Origin: CAZCCV01 sp964497515
Lineage (GTDB): Bacteria > Armatimonadota > UBA5829 > DTLH01
Assembly (NCBI GenBank): GCA_964497515.1
Contig: CAZCCV010000002.1
Coordinates: 1 to 64,000, forward strand
Length of the DNA stretch: 64,000 nt
Direction of reading: 5' to 3'
The notes beneath the pieces are model-generated. The model was not told the origin of the DNA and searched no databases. It saw nothing but the letters and a program-made list of their open reading frames with translations. This document shows, piece by piece, positions 34,922-43,800 of the stretch (positions are counted from its first letter, which is position 1; each line of letters begins with the position of its first letter). Position numbers and translations under genes: made by a program.

Positions 34922-36082
34922 ATGATACGGATTAAGGCTGGAATCATCGGCACTGGATTCGTCGGGCCTGCCCACGTTGAGGCTGTTCGCAGGCTGGGTT
35001 ATGTGGATGTAGTGGCAGTTGCTGAGGCCGATCAGTCTATTGCTAGCGAAAAAGCGCGACTCCTCTCAATTCCAAAAGCATATGGTTCCTACAAGGATTT
35101 GCTGGCCGACTCGGAAGTGCAGGTTGTGCATATTTGTACTCCTAATACACTGCACTACCCGGTGGTCAAAGCTGCCCTTGCTGCTGGGAAGCACGTACTC
35201 TGTGAGAAACCGCTTTCTATGAACTCGAAAGAGTCTGCGGAGCTGGTGGAGCTTGCCTCAAAATCGCGTTTGGCAACTGCGGTTGATTTCAATTACCGTT
35301 TCTATCCGCTCAACCAGGAAGCAAAAGCTCGTGTTCAGTCTGGAGAGATTGGCAAGCCTATGATTATCACTGGCAGCTATCTTCAAGACTGGTTGATGCT
35401 TCCGACGGACTATAATTGGAGGATCGACAGTGAACTCGGAGGTGAGTCACGCGCTGTTGCCGATATTGGCAGCCATTGGTGCGATCTTATCTCCTTTATT
35501 ACTGGTCAGAAATTCACGCGTGTCTTTGCAGATTTGGCCGTCGTCCATAAGACACGGATGAAACCGAAACAGAGCATCGAAACCTATGCTGGCAAAGAGT
35601 TGACTCCACAGGACTTTGAGCCGGTTCCTGTTACGACAGAAGACTACGGCACCGTGTTGTTCGAAATGGATGGCGGCACGAGAGGTACATTTACCGTCTG
35701 TCAGGTGAGTGCTGGCAGGAAGAACCGACTGCACTATGAAATAGCGTGTGAAAAGGCTGCACTGTCTTTCGATCAGGAGGATGTCGAACGCCTTTGGATT
35801 GGACGCAGAGACGCTGCCAATCAGACACTTATGCGCGACCCTTCTTTGCTTGCCGCTGATGCCCGTCCGTTTGCTGCCTATCCAGGTGGACATCCGGAGG
35901 GGTATGCCGACGGTTTGAAGAATCTGATGTCGGCATTCTATAGCTCTATCGCCGAAGGAAAGCATCTTTCGAGAGACGCGCCAGGCTTCCCGACATTTGC
36001 CGATGGCCACGCAGAGATTGTGTTGGTTGAAGCAGTGCTGAAATCAGCAAAGACGAAGAGCTGGGTGGATATCGTCGGCTGA
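34922..36082 (+). CDS. Gfo/Idh/MocA-family oxidoreductase
   Basis: This is a 386-aa NAD(P)-dependent sugar or inositol dehydrogenase-like protein. The Rossmann start is IKAGIIGTGFVGPAHVEAVRRLG, then VQVVHICTPNTLHYPVVKAALAAGKHVLCEKPLSMN with the conserved EKP Lys. DIGSHWCDL holds the catalytic His block. The C-terminal domain includes GHPEGYADGLKNLMSAFY. GGAGG lies just inside the previous gene end. The substrate is not readable. The family often works on surface or plant-derived sugars. Confidence 0.92.
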   Translation: MIRIKAGIIGTGFVGPAHVEAVRRLGYVDVVAVAEADQSIASEKARLLSIPKAYGSYKDLLADSEVQVVHICTPNTLHYPVVKAALAAGKHVLCEKPLSMNSKESAELVELASKSRLATAVDFNYRFYPLNQEAKARVQSGEIGKPMIITGSYLQDWLMLPTDYNWRIDSELGGESRAVADIGSHWCDLISFITGQKFTRVFADLAVVHKTRMKPKQSIETYAGKELTPQDFEPVPVTTEDYGTVLFEMDGGTRGTFTVCQVSAGRKNRLHYEIACEKAALSFDQEDVERLWIGRRDAANQTLMRDPSLLAADARPFAAYPGGHPEGYADGLKNLMSAFYSSIAEGKHLSRDAPGFPTFADGHAEIVLVEAVLKSAKTKSWVDIVG

Positions 36083-36096
36083 CAATCGAAGACGTG

Positions 36097-37710
36097 CTAC
36101 TCTCTGAAAGAGTTTGTCATTGGAAGGCGCAGGTCTACGCCGAGCGCTCTCGATGAGATTTTGATACCTGGAGGGGCCTGGCGACGCTTATACTCGTTCA
36201 GGCCCACCATCTGCACGACCCGCCTCACAACATCCTCTGGATACCCTTTGCCTACGATTTCCTCAACAGAAGCATTCTCTTCTATGTAGTGGTGCAGTAT
36301 TGGATCGAGAACATCGTACGGTGGCAGTGAATCCTGATCCAACTGATTTGGGCGGAGCTCTGCCGAAGGCGGCCGATTGATGGTGGATTCAGGGATGACA
36401 CTGCTGACGCTGTTCCTGTAGCTCGAAAGCTCATAAACCAGTGTTTTAGGAACATCCTTCAGCACGGCAAGTCCCCCTGCCATATCTCCATAGAGTGTCG
36501 TATAACCGACAGCCGTTTCGCTCTTGTTCCCCGTTGTCAGAACCAGCCATCCGAACTTGTTGGATAGTGCCATCAGGAAGTTACCGCGAATTCTGGCTTG
36601 CAGGTTCTCCTCGGTTGTGTCTTCTGGTAGCTCTCTGAACACACTGCTAAGCGCCGACCTATAACAGCCAAATACATCGTCTATCGGCAGCGTCATTGTC
36701 TCAATATTCAGGTTTCTGCCGAGGATTTCTGCGTCGGTTCTTGTACCAAACGAGGTGAAGACCGAAGGCATCAGCACTCCAACTACGTTTTCCGCGCCCA
36801 GCGCGTCGCGTGCAATTGTGGCAGTCAGCGCGGAGTCTATTCCACCACTCAGCCCAAGGCCAACCCGTTTGAAGCCGTTTTTGCGCACATAGTCACGCAC
36901 TCCCAGAACCAGTGCGCTATACACTTCGGCAGTGCGAGGCATTGGTTCTGCTATGTCGGCTTGCCCGGAGGATTTCTCAAAATCAATGTCTGCTATAAGA
37001 AGCTGTTCATCAAAGGCTTTGGCTCTGGCGACCGTTCGAGCCTCAGGATCCACAACCAGCGATTGCCCGTCAAATACCAATTCATCCTGCCCACCAACTG
37101 CATTTACATAGACGATGAAGGCTGAATTCTCCTCGGCGCGCCTGGATAATGCTTCTTCCAGCCAGTTGTGTTTTCCGGCAAAATACGGGCTGGCGTTGAT
37201 GTTAATTAGCAATTGGGCATTTTCTGCCGAGTGGTTCCATATATCCGCTCCTATGGAGATGCCGAGGGTGATCCCGTTCACCCCGAAGACCGAATCATCA
37301 TCACCCGAAGTGAAGTGGCGCGACTCAACGAACTGACCACATTGGGACAGAAGTGTCTTACGATGTACGCCCTGCAGTTTTCCGTCTTGTATAACCGCGG
37401 CAGCGTTATACCGACCCCCATCTGCTTCGATGAATCCGCACACAACAGTCAGCCCAGTCGAGGCTTCAATCACTCGTGCTAGTGCTCCTGTGTTTGCGTT
37501 TAGAAACGATTCTCTAATCGCGAGGTCTTCTGGCGGGTAGCCTGTAATAGCGAGCTCAGGAAAGACAACAACATCCGCATTTTGTGCTCTGCTGCGGCCT
37601 ATATACTCCAAAATTTTCAGAGTGTTTCCAGCAATGTCTCCAACACAGGGGTTGATCTGTGCCAGAGCTACTCTAAGTGTGCCGTTTTTCTGTTCTCTCC
37701 CGATGCCCAC
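36097..37710 (-). CDS. nadE: NAD+ synthetase with a degenerate amidase domain
   Basis: This is a 537-aa two-domain NAD synthetase. The N-terminal nitrilase-like domain (about residues 13-255) should release ammonia from glutamine. The C-terminal NH3-dependent synthetase (about 275-537) has the ATP loop GLSGGIDSALTATIA and TTGNKSETAVGYTTLYGDMAGG, intact. In the amidase domain the Glu (FPELAITGYPPEDL) and Lys (HRKTLL) are present. The usual ICEDIW block is IGADIW, so the nucleophilic Cys is Gly and the next Glu is Ala. The glutaminase is predicted to be inactive and the enzyme to use free ammonia. The start is GTG with AAGGAG six bases upstream. Confidence 0.92.
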   Translation of the reverse strand: MGIGREQKNGTLRVALAQINPCVGDIAGNTLKILEYIGRSRAQNADVVVFPELAITGYPPEDLAIRESFLNANTGALARVIEASTGLTVVCGFIEADGGRYNAAAVIQDGKLQGVHRKTLLSQCGQFVESRHFTSGDDDSVFGVNGITLGISIGADIWNHSAENAQLLININASPYFAGKHNWLEEALSRRAEENSAFIVYVNAVGGQDELVFDGQSLVVDPEARTVARAKAFDEQLLIADIDFEKSSGQADIAEPMPRTAEVYSALVLGVRDYVRKNGFKRVGLGLSGGIDSALTATIARDALGAENVVGVLMPSVFTSFGTRTDAEILGRNLNIETMTLPIDDVFGCYRSALSSVFRELPEDTTEENLQARIRGNFLMALSNKFGWLVLTTGNKSETAVGYTTLYGDMAGGLAVLKDVPKTLVYELSSYRNSVSSVIPESTINRPPSAELRPNQLDQDSLPPYDVLDPILHHYIEENASVEEIVGKGYPEDVVRRVVQMVGLNEYKRRQAPPGIKISSRALGVDLRLPMTNSFRE

Positions 37711-37809
37711 TCCAAACTCCTTATCACTAAGTCAGAAGCTCCATAATCCCTTGCCAAGTAGTATTAGTTAGTTAAAGTATTTAAGAAAAACCTATGCAGC
37801 CATTCTGTA

Positions 37810-38586
37810 TCAATCTGTATTTGCTCTATTGGGAACAGACAGCGCCTGTATGAACTCCGAGCTCTTAATCTCTTGACCCGTGTGATATCGTACAAACCAT
37901 TTTACTGCTTTTTGCAGTTCATCGCGCACTGCGGGGGAGAGTTGAACAGATTTTAGCTTACTGGGTTCAGATGTCAGGATTTGCTGCATCGCTACTACCG
38001 ACTCACACCGCAGATGAATTGCATCTTCTGGCCTCGGGCCGCATCTATCACATACTCGACCTCCAAGCGATGGGCTGAACATCATATCAGGTTTGTTATT
38101 GTCCGCGCCACAACGCACACAGTGCGCGAGCTCGGGATGATAGCCCATTAGAGACATAGTCTGCAGTTCATAGTACCTTGCTATCAATCCCGGGTCTACA
38201 CCGCTTTCCAGCAGATATAGCGCGGACAGCAGCGTGTCGAACATATCGCAGTTAGCGTCGCGTTCTTCAACCAGCGTGTTCGTAAGTTCCGCCAGATAAG
38301 CGGCGTAGGCAATCCTATCGAGATCAACTCTTATGCGAGGGAAGGACTCTTGGATTTCAGCCTGTGTAATTATATCAAGGCCACGTCCAACAGCCAGAAA
38401 AAAGCGTCCGTAGGTAAATAGCTCTGTCGCGCCGGCAAGTCTGCTAACTGGCCTTCGTGCACCTTTTGCAACTGTAGAGAGCTTTCCTTTTTGGCGTGTA
38501 TAGAGCGTAACGATGCAGTCTGTTTCTCCGATGCTTCTTTTGTGCAGCACGATGGCGTTTGCTCGGTAGGTTCTGGATCCTTCCAA
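37810..38586 (-). CDS. recO: DNA repair protein RecO
   Basis: This is a 258-aa RecO with an N-terminal OB fold (YRANAIVLHKRSIGETDCIVTLYT, KLSTVAKGARRP) and a C-terminal helical part carrying a zinc ribbon (CVRCG and CDRCG, about residues 158-182). It loads RecA on SSB-coated gaps with RecR. The start is TTG directly abutting the deoC stop (TAATTG), with GGAGG six bases upstream inside deoC. It is the last gene of the trp-deoC-recO run. Confidence 0.94.
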   Translation of the reverse strand: MEGSRTYRANAIVLHKRSIGETDCIVTLYTRQKGKLSTVAKGARRPVSRLAGATELFTYGRFFLAVGRGLDIITQAEIQESFPRIRVDLDRIAYAAYLAELTNTLVEERDANCDMFDTLLSALYLLESGVDPGLIARYYELQTMSLMGYHPELAHCVRCGADNNKPDMMFSPSLGGRVCDRCGPRPEDAIHLRCESVVAMQQILTSEPSKLKSVQLSPAVRDELQKAVKWFVRYHTGQEIKSSEFIQALSVPNRANTD

Positions 38587-39318
38587 TTATTGCCTCCGAC
38601 GCCGCTCTGATGATTGCACGAAGTCTTCCGGGTCGTACGACTGAATTATCTCAACAGCAGAGCTTGTGCCTATTCGATTCGCACCTGCATCGAGCATCGC
38701 CACTGCATCTTGAGGTGTCTTTATTCCGCCCGATGCTTTCACTCCCATATCGGATCCAACTACTTCGCGGATGATACGTATATCTTCAATTGTCGCTCCG
38801 CCTGGCGCAATTCCTGTGGAGGTCTTTATGAAGTCGGCTCCGGCGTCTCTTACTATGGCAGCTGCAAGTCGTTTCTCGTCGTTTGTGAGATAGTATGTCT
38901 CGATGATTATCTTGATTAGCGTTCGCTTGGCATCCTCAGTCATCGCAACAGTGCGAGTCAGGTCGACCAACTCTTGCACTTCTCGTTCGACGATGGCGAC
39001 CTCTTTCGACTTCAGCGCAGAAAAGTTCATCACCACGTCGAGTTCCTGTGCGCCATTGGTGACGGCTGCTCGTGCCTCGTACAGTTTAGATGCCCGGCCA
39101 TTTGCACCGAATGGAAAGCCTACGACAGTTGCTGTCTTAACGTCAGATCCAGCTAGTTCCTTCGCCGCTACCGGCACCCAAAACGGAAACACAACTACCG
39201 CTGCGAAGTGGTGCTCTTTTGCTTCTTTACAGTAACGGAGTACATCTTCTCTCCCGGCTATCGGTTTGAGAAGTGTGGAATCCATCACTTTTGCCATCTG
39301 TTCACGTGAGAACGCCAT
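38587..39318 (-). CDS. deoC: Deoxyribose-phosphate aldolase
   Basis: This is a 243-aa class I aldolase that cleaves 2-deoxyribose-5-phosphate to glyceraldehyde-3-phosphate and acetaldehyde. VMDSTLLKP, TVVGFPFGANG, ELDVVMNF, the Schiff-base Lys in FIKTSTGIAPGGAT and the second Lys in GVKASGGIKT are all present. The ATG chosen has GAGGTGG just upstream; an earlier in-frame start would add 11 atypical residues. It sits 60 bases after trpA and is coupled to recO. Confidence 0.95.
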   Translation of the reverse strand: MAFSREQMAKVMDSTLLKPIAGREDVLRYCKEAKEHHFAAVVVFPFWVPVAAKELAGSDVKTATVVGFPFGANGRASKLYEARAAVTNGAQELDVVMNFSALKSKEVAIVEREVQELVDLTRTVAMTEDAKRTLIKIIIETYYLTNDEKRLAAAIVRDAGADFIKTSTGIAPGGATIEDIRIIREVVGSDMGVKASGGIKTPQDAVAMLDAGANRIGTSSAVEIIQSYDPEDFVQSSERRRRQ

Positions 39319-39378
39319 ATCCACCTCTGATGATTCCGCCGGACGTATCATCGGCGGTTCCCACCATTTGATGGGATG

Positions 39379-40194
39379 CTACGTATTCTTGTTATCCATC
39401 AAGCGCGTGGCTTCCTTCAGCGAACTCACAAACTCCCGCACTTCTCCTTGAAGTGTGGCACGATTAGTGTTTGCAGCGATTCTGTTTACCAGTGCACTTC
39501 CTACAACTGCGCCATCAGCGATTCGGCAAATCTTACGGACGTGCTCCGGCCCAGAGATGCCAAATCCTACTGCTACAGGTTTCTTTGTGGTCTTTCGTAT
39601 TCGTTCCACTATTCCGCCTACCTCAGCAGGAACCTCTCCTTGCACTCCGGTTACACCGGTTCGCGATACACAGTAGATAAACCCACTGCCAATCTGTGCG
39701 ACTCGCTCGATACGCTCATCGGTGCTCGTGGGTGCCAAGAGAAAGACTCTATCCAGCCCCGCTGACTGAGCGGCTTCTACCCAATCTGCCGCTTCCTCGG
39801 GCGGAAGATCCGTCATAATCACGCCGTCGATTCCTGATGTCGCTGCTTCGTTAGCGAACTTTTCCAAGCCTATCTTCTGCACTGGGTTGAAATAGGTCAT
39901 CAATACCAGCGGGACTTCCGTTTGTTCTCTCACGCTTTTCGCCAGCTCGAAAGTGCGCATAGGAGTCATTCCAGCCTGAATAGCCCGTTGAGAGGCAGAT
40001 TGAATGCTGGGACCATCTGCCAGCGGGTCTGAAAAGGGCATGCCGATTTCAATTATATCGGCTCCGCTTTGGGCGGTAGTGAGTATTACCGACTTGCTGG
40101 TTTCGTAGTCTGGGTCGCCAGCCGTAAGGAAGCACACTAACGCCTTCTCGCCAGCCGACTGCAATTCTTCAAACCGTTTGGCAATTCGACTCAT
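39379..40194 (-). CDS. trpA: Tryptophan synthase alpha subunit
   Basis: This is a 271-aa TIM barrel that cleaves indole-3-glycerol phosphate. The catalytic Glu lies in IIEIGMPFSDPLADGPSIQSASQRA and the catalytic Asp in GVIMTDLPPEEA. FIYCVSRTGVTG and VAVGFGIS form the phosphate site. The start overlaps the trpB stop by 4 bases (ATGA), typical for subunits made in equal amounts. It is the last trp gene of the operon. Confidence 0.97.
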   Translation of the reverse strand: MSRIAKRFEELQSAGEKALVCFLTAGDPDYETSKSVILTTAQSGADIIEIGMPFSDPLADGPSIQSASQRAIQAGMTPMRTFELAKSVREQTEVPLVLMTYFNPVQKIGLEKFANEAATSGIDGVIMTDLPPEEAADWVEAAQSAGLDRVFLLAPTSTDERIERVAQIGSGFIYCVSRTGVTGVQGEVPAEVGGIVERIRKTTKKPVAVGFGISGPEHVRKICRIADGAVVGSALVNRIAANTNRATLQGEVREFVSSLKEATRLMDNKNT

Positions 40195-41396
40195 AAGGAG
40201 GCCTCCATAACTGAGGATACAGACTCTACGTCCTTGTCTCCTCTGCCTGACAGATTGATTATCACCAGTTTATCCTTGCCAAGGCTCGGCGCCAGCTTCA
40301 TTGTGTAGGCTACAGCGTGTGAGGACTCGAGCGCTGGTATTATACCTTCTGCTTTGGACAGGTATTCAAAGCCTTCGAGTGCCTCCTTGTCTGTTATCGA
40401 GACATACTCCGCCCGACCAGAATCCTTGAAGTAAGAGTGCTCAGGTCCTACGCCTGGGTAGTCCAATCCAGCCGATATGGAGTGGGTTGGAACAACCTGG
40501 CCGTAATCGTCTTGTAGAAGATAGCTCATCGCGCCGTGGAGAACACCGGGTGAACCCGCACCGAGTGTTGCGCAGTGGACTCCTGTCTCGATTCCGTGGC
40601 CGGCAGCCTCAACACCAATCATGCGAACTTCCTTTTCCGCTGCAAATGGATAGAACAGCCCCATAGCGTTCGAACCGCCGCCAACACAGGCTATCAGATA
40701 ATCCGGAAGCCGGCCTTCTTTCTCGAGTATCTGTTCGCGAGTCTCTCTTCCGATAATCGACTGAAAATCTCGAACCATCATCGGATAGGGGTGGGGACCC
40801 ACAACTGAACCGATAATATAGTGGGTGTCTCTTACATTGGTCACCCAGTCCCTAATGGCTTCGCTGGTGGCGTCCTTCAGCGTTTTGCTGCCAGAGGTGA
40901 CGGGGTTCACTTTCGCACCCAGCAGTTTCATACGGAAAACGTTCAGCGCCTGCCGCTTCATATCTTCTTCGCCCATGTATACTTCGCAGTCGAAACCAAA
41001 TAGCGCGCAGGCAGTGGCGGTCGCGACACCGTGCTGACCGGCACCAGTCTCTGCAATAATGCGGGGCTTTCCCATTCGTTTTGCGAGGAGAATCTGACCC
41101 AACACGTTGTTCAGTTTGTGCGCACCAGTATGACACAGGTCTTCCCGTTTGAGATATATCTTCGCTCCACCGAGCTTCTCAGTCAGTCTTTCCGCAAAGT
41201 AGAGTGGGGTGCTTCGGCCAACAAACTCCTGGGCAAAGTATGCATAGTCCTTGGCAAACTCCGGGTCTGTTTTTGCTCGTTCGTACTCGGCTGTAAGCTC
41301 GTCTAATGCCGGGATCAGCGTCTCAGGCACGTAACGTCCCCCATACGGCCCAAAGTGTCCCCGTGTGTCAGGCATTTTGATCTGCTGTTCTAACAT
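40191..41396 (-). CDS. trpB: Tryptophan synthase beta subunit
   Basis: This is a 401-aa PLP enzyme that joins indole and serine. HFGPYGGRYVPETLIPALDEL opens it, the PLP Lys is in REDLCHTGAHKLNNVLGQ, the catalytic Glu in AETGAGQHGVATATA, GGGSNAMG binds phosphate, and NLSGRGDKD is near the end. It is of the TrpB1 type that pairs with TrpA. The start used lies inside trpF behind GAGGAG, giving a 29-base overlap. An ATG seven codons later would shorten the overlap to 8 bases. Confidence 0.97.
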   Translation of the reverse strand: MLEQQIKMPDTRGHFGPYGGRYVPETLIPALDELTAEYERAKTDPEFAKDYAYFAQEFVGRSTPLYFAERLTEKLGGAKIYLKREDLCHTGAHKLNNVLGQILLAKRMGKPRIIAETGAGQHGVATATACALFGFDCEVYMGEEDMKRQALNVFRMKLLGAKVNPVTSGSKTLKDATSEAIRDWVTNVRDTHYIIGSVVGPHPYPMMVRDFQSIIGRETREQILEKEGRLPDYLIACVGGGSNAMGLFYPFAAEKEVRMIGVEAAGHGIETGVHCATLGAGSPGVLHGAMSYLLQDDYGQVVPTHSISAGLDYPGVGPEHSYFKDSGRAEYVSITDKEALEGFEYLSKAEGIIPALESSHAVAYTMKLAPSLGKDKLVIINLSGRGDKDVESVSSVMEASL

Positions 41397-41997
41397 TCGC
41401 TATAAACTCCTCTACTTTACTGTAATCCTTAATTCCGGGTTCTAATTCGACTCCGGATGAAACATCCACCGCATAAGGGCGAACCGTGCGAATAGCATCG
41501 ATTATATTCGTTGGAGAAAGACCTCCCGCGAGAATTATTGGTGTTCCAGAATCCTTCGCCTTCTGCGCCAAATCCCAATTGAAAACGGCTCCTGTTCCGC
41601 CGTGTTTATCTGGTGTCCAAGTGTCCAGAAGATATGCTGCCGCTTCTCTCCATTCGTCGAGTCTTTGTAGAGACTCCTCATTACGAACTCTAAGCGCACG
41701 TATTATTCTCTCTGAACCAAACTGGCTGGCGAACTCTTCCGACTGATCTCCGTGAAGCTGCACGTAATCCAGCCGAACTCTCTCTGCGATCTCTTTAACA
41801 AAACCATCCTCCGCAGTGAATACACCTACAGTCCGAACAAACAAAGGAAGCTCGGTCATTATCTCAAGCGCTTTATCCGGGCTGATCTTGCGCGGACTCT
41901 CTGCGAAAACGAATCCGATCGCATCTGCGCCGAGCTCTACCACTCTTAAAGCGTCTTCCACACTGGTGATCCCGCAGATTTTGATTCGTGTTCTCAT
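41368..41997 (-). CDS. trpF: Phosphoribosylanthranilate isomerase
   Basis: This is a 209-aa TIM barrel that performs the Amadori step of tryptophan synthesis. The catalytic Cys is in KICGITSVEDALRVVELGADAIGFVF. YVQLHGDQSEEF follows, then LLDTWTPDKHGGTGAVFNW with the catalytic Asp, and GGLSPTNI and AVDVSSGVE complete the active site. It overlaps trpC by 4 bases and trpB by 29 bases. Confidence 0.96.
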   Translation of the reverse strand: MRTRIKICGITSVEDALRVVELGADAIGFVFAESPRKISPDKALEIMTELPLFVRTVGVFTAEDGFVKEIAERVRLDYVQLHGDQSEEFASQFGSERIIRALRVRNEESLQRLDEWREAAAYLLDTWTPDKHGGTGAVFNWDLAQKAKDSGTPIILAGGLSPTNIIDAIRTVRPYAVDVSSGVELEPGIKDYSKVEEFIANVRTADQNA

Positions 41998-42764
41998 AAT
42001 TCCAATAGCGCCTTCAGTGCCGCGCCCGGATCCTCGGCCCGCATCAGTGATTCTCCAATAAGAACAGCGTCTATGCCAGCGTCCCTCAGCCTTTTCAGGT
42101 CATCTTTCGTTCCGATTCCACTCTCGCTTACAATTGTCAGATTCTGTGGAATCATAGGTGCTAGGCGGAAAGTCGTATTTATACTAACTTCGAAGGTTTG
42201 CAGATTTCGATTGTTGATACCTATGATGTTCGCTCCTGACTCAAGCGCACTTTCGAGTTCGCTCTCATCGTGCACTTCAACCAGTGCTGCCATATCCAAC
42301 TCACGAGCAGCGTTTCCAAATGAACGCAGCGCGCCAGTATCTAGCAACGCAGCTATGAGCAAGATGGCATCCGCGCCTGCTGCACGCGCCTCTTCTATTT
42401 GGATCTTATCTATGATGAAATCTTTTCTTAGCAGCGGTAGCTCAATGCTTCGTCGGCAGTCCGTAAGGAATGAGAGTTTCCCTTGAAAGAACTTCTCATC
42501 AGTCAACACTGAGACCGCCGAAGCACCTGATTTCTTGTAGCCTTTTGCAATCGCTACGGGGTCGAAGTCTGGTCGGATTACACCTTTCGATGGTGATGCT
42601 TTCTTCACTTCTGCAATTACCTTCGGTAGGCTCCCTGCAGTATTCTTCAGAGCCGAGGCAAAGTCTCGTGTTGCTGCCAATCCCTCTAAACTGAACGCTG
42701 GAGTTTCGCGTTTCCTTGCTTCTACTTCGTTACGCTTTTCGCGGGCGATATCATCGAGTATCAA
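41994..42764 (-). CDS. trpC: Indole-3-glycerol phosphate synthase
   Basis: This 256-aa TIM barrel closes the indole ring. VIAEVKKASPSKGVIRPDFDP carries the substrate-binding Lys and Ser, LLRKDFIIDKIQIEEARAAGADAILLIAALL the catalytic Lys, IGINNRNLQTFEV the Asn block, and VSESGI the C-terminal phosphate site. It is monofunctional, with trpF separate. It overlaps both trpD and trpF by 4 bases. Confidence 0.97.
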   Translation of the reverse strand: MILDDIAREKRNEVEARKRETPAFSLEGLAATRDFASALKNTAGSLPKVIAEVKKASPSKGVIRPDFDPVAIAKGYKKSGASAVSVLTDEKFFQGKLSFLTDCRRSIELPLLRKDFIIDKIQIEEARAAGADAILLIAALLDTGALRSFGNAARELDMAALVEVHDESELESALESGANIIGINNRNLQTFEVSINTTFRLAPMIPQNLTIVSESGIGTKDDLKRLRDAGIDAVLIGESLMRAEDPGAALKALLEL

Positions 42765-43792
42765 TTGGTTGCGCGTCCTTTCGCGAAACGCTTCAGATTC
42801 TCAAGTGCGTTTATCGCTGCACCGGAATCAATGGATTCTCCTGCTATCTCTCGACCTTCGGGGAGGCTTGCAGCTTTTCCTGTTACGTAGAGTGCAGCGG
42901 CCGCGTTGATAAGAACAATCTCTCTTCGTGGACACTTCTCGCCATTTAGCACTGAGATCAAAGTTGCGGCATTCTCTTCTGGTGTCTGTCCGGATGAGAG
43001 CGACTCAACCGAAGCTCGCTCCGTTCCGAAATCTGCCGGAGTTAGCGTTTTCATAGTGACTTCGCCATCACGGAGCTCTGCCACCAGTGTGTCACAGAAG
43101 GTGGAGCACTCATCGATTCCATCGAGTCCGTGTACCACCATAGCGCGCTCCGTTCCCAGGTTTCCTAGAACCCTTGCCATCGGTTCACAGAGTGCCGGGG
43201 AGAAAACGCCGACAACTTGGTAGCTCGCGCCCGCTGGATTCGTCATCGGCCCCAGGATATTAAACACCGTCCTTATTCCTATTTCTTTTCTGGGGCCAAC
43301 AGCGTGTTTCATCGCAGGATGCAGAGCCGGTGCAAACAGGAACCCGATGCCGCATTCGTCTATACAGTCTCCGGCATCAGCTGCAGTCAAAGCAAACTCC
43401 ACCTGAAGCGCTTCCAGCACATCAGCACTGCCACATTTGCCAGATGCCGCACGATTTCCGTGCTTGGCGACCGCAACTCCCGCACCTGCTACTACAAATG
43501 CTGCTGCAGTGGAGATATTGAACGTCTTCAGTTTGTCGCCTCCGGTTCCACAGGTGTCCACCAGAGGGGTGCGCGATGAAGATACCGCAAGCGATTTCTC
43601 TCGCATTACACGGACAAAACCTGTGATTTCTTCCACAGTCTCGCCACGCATTCTGAGTGCTGTAATAAAGCAAGAAACCTGCGCTGGTGTCGCTATTCCG
43701 TCCATAATTGCGTTCATTGCGGCAGCGGCTTCGGCCTCACTCAGCACTTCTCCTTCGACAACTCGACGAATAGCATCTTTTATCAGTGTCAT
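42761..43792 (-). CDS. trpD: Anthranilate phosphoribosyltransferase
   Basis: This is a 343-aa TrpD. The PRPP loop DTCGTGGDKLKTFNISTAAAFV, the anthranilate-binding KHGNRAASGKCGSADVLEAL and FLFAPALHPAMKHA, and RTVFNILGPMTNP are all present. It has no glutamine amidotransferase domain fused, unlike E. coli TrpGD. It begins 8 bases after trpE and overlaps trpC by 4 bases. Confidence 0.97.
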   Translation of the reverse strand: MTLIKDAIRRVVEGEVLSEAEAAAAMNAIMDGIATPAQVSCFITALRMRGETVEEITGFVRVMREKSLAVSSSRTPLVDTCGTGGDKLKTFNISTAAAFVVAGAGVAVAKHGNRAASGKCGSADVLEALQVEFALTAADAGDCIDECGIGFLFAPALHPAMKHAVGPRKEIGIRTVFNILGPMTNPAGASYQVVGVFSPALCEPMARVLGNLGTERAMVVHGLDGIDECSTFCDTLVAELRDGEVTMKTLTPADFGTERASVESLSSGQTPEENAATLISVLNGEKCPRREIVLINAAAALYVTGKAASLPEGREIAGESIDSGAAINALENLKRFAKGRATN

Positions 43793-43800
43793 ATTAGCTC

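Noticed and set aside
37330..37350. Cys in the LLSQCGQF segment of NadE as replacement nucleophile
   Set aside because: It lies at the Lys-containing loop, not at the nucleophile elbow, so it is unlikely to substitute directly.
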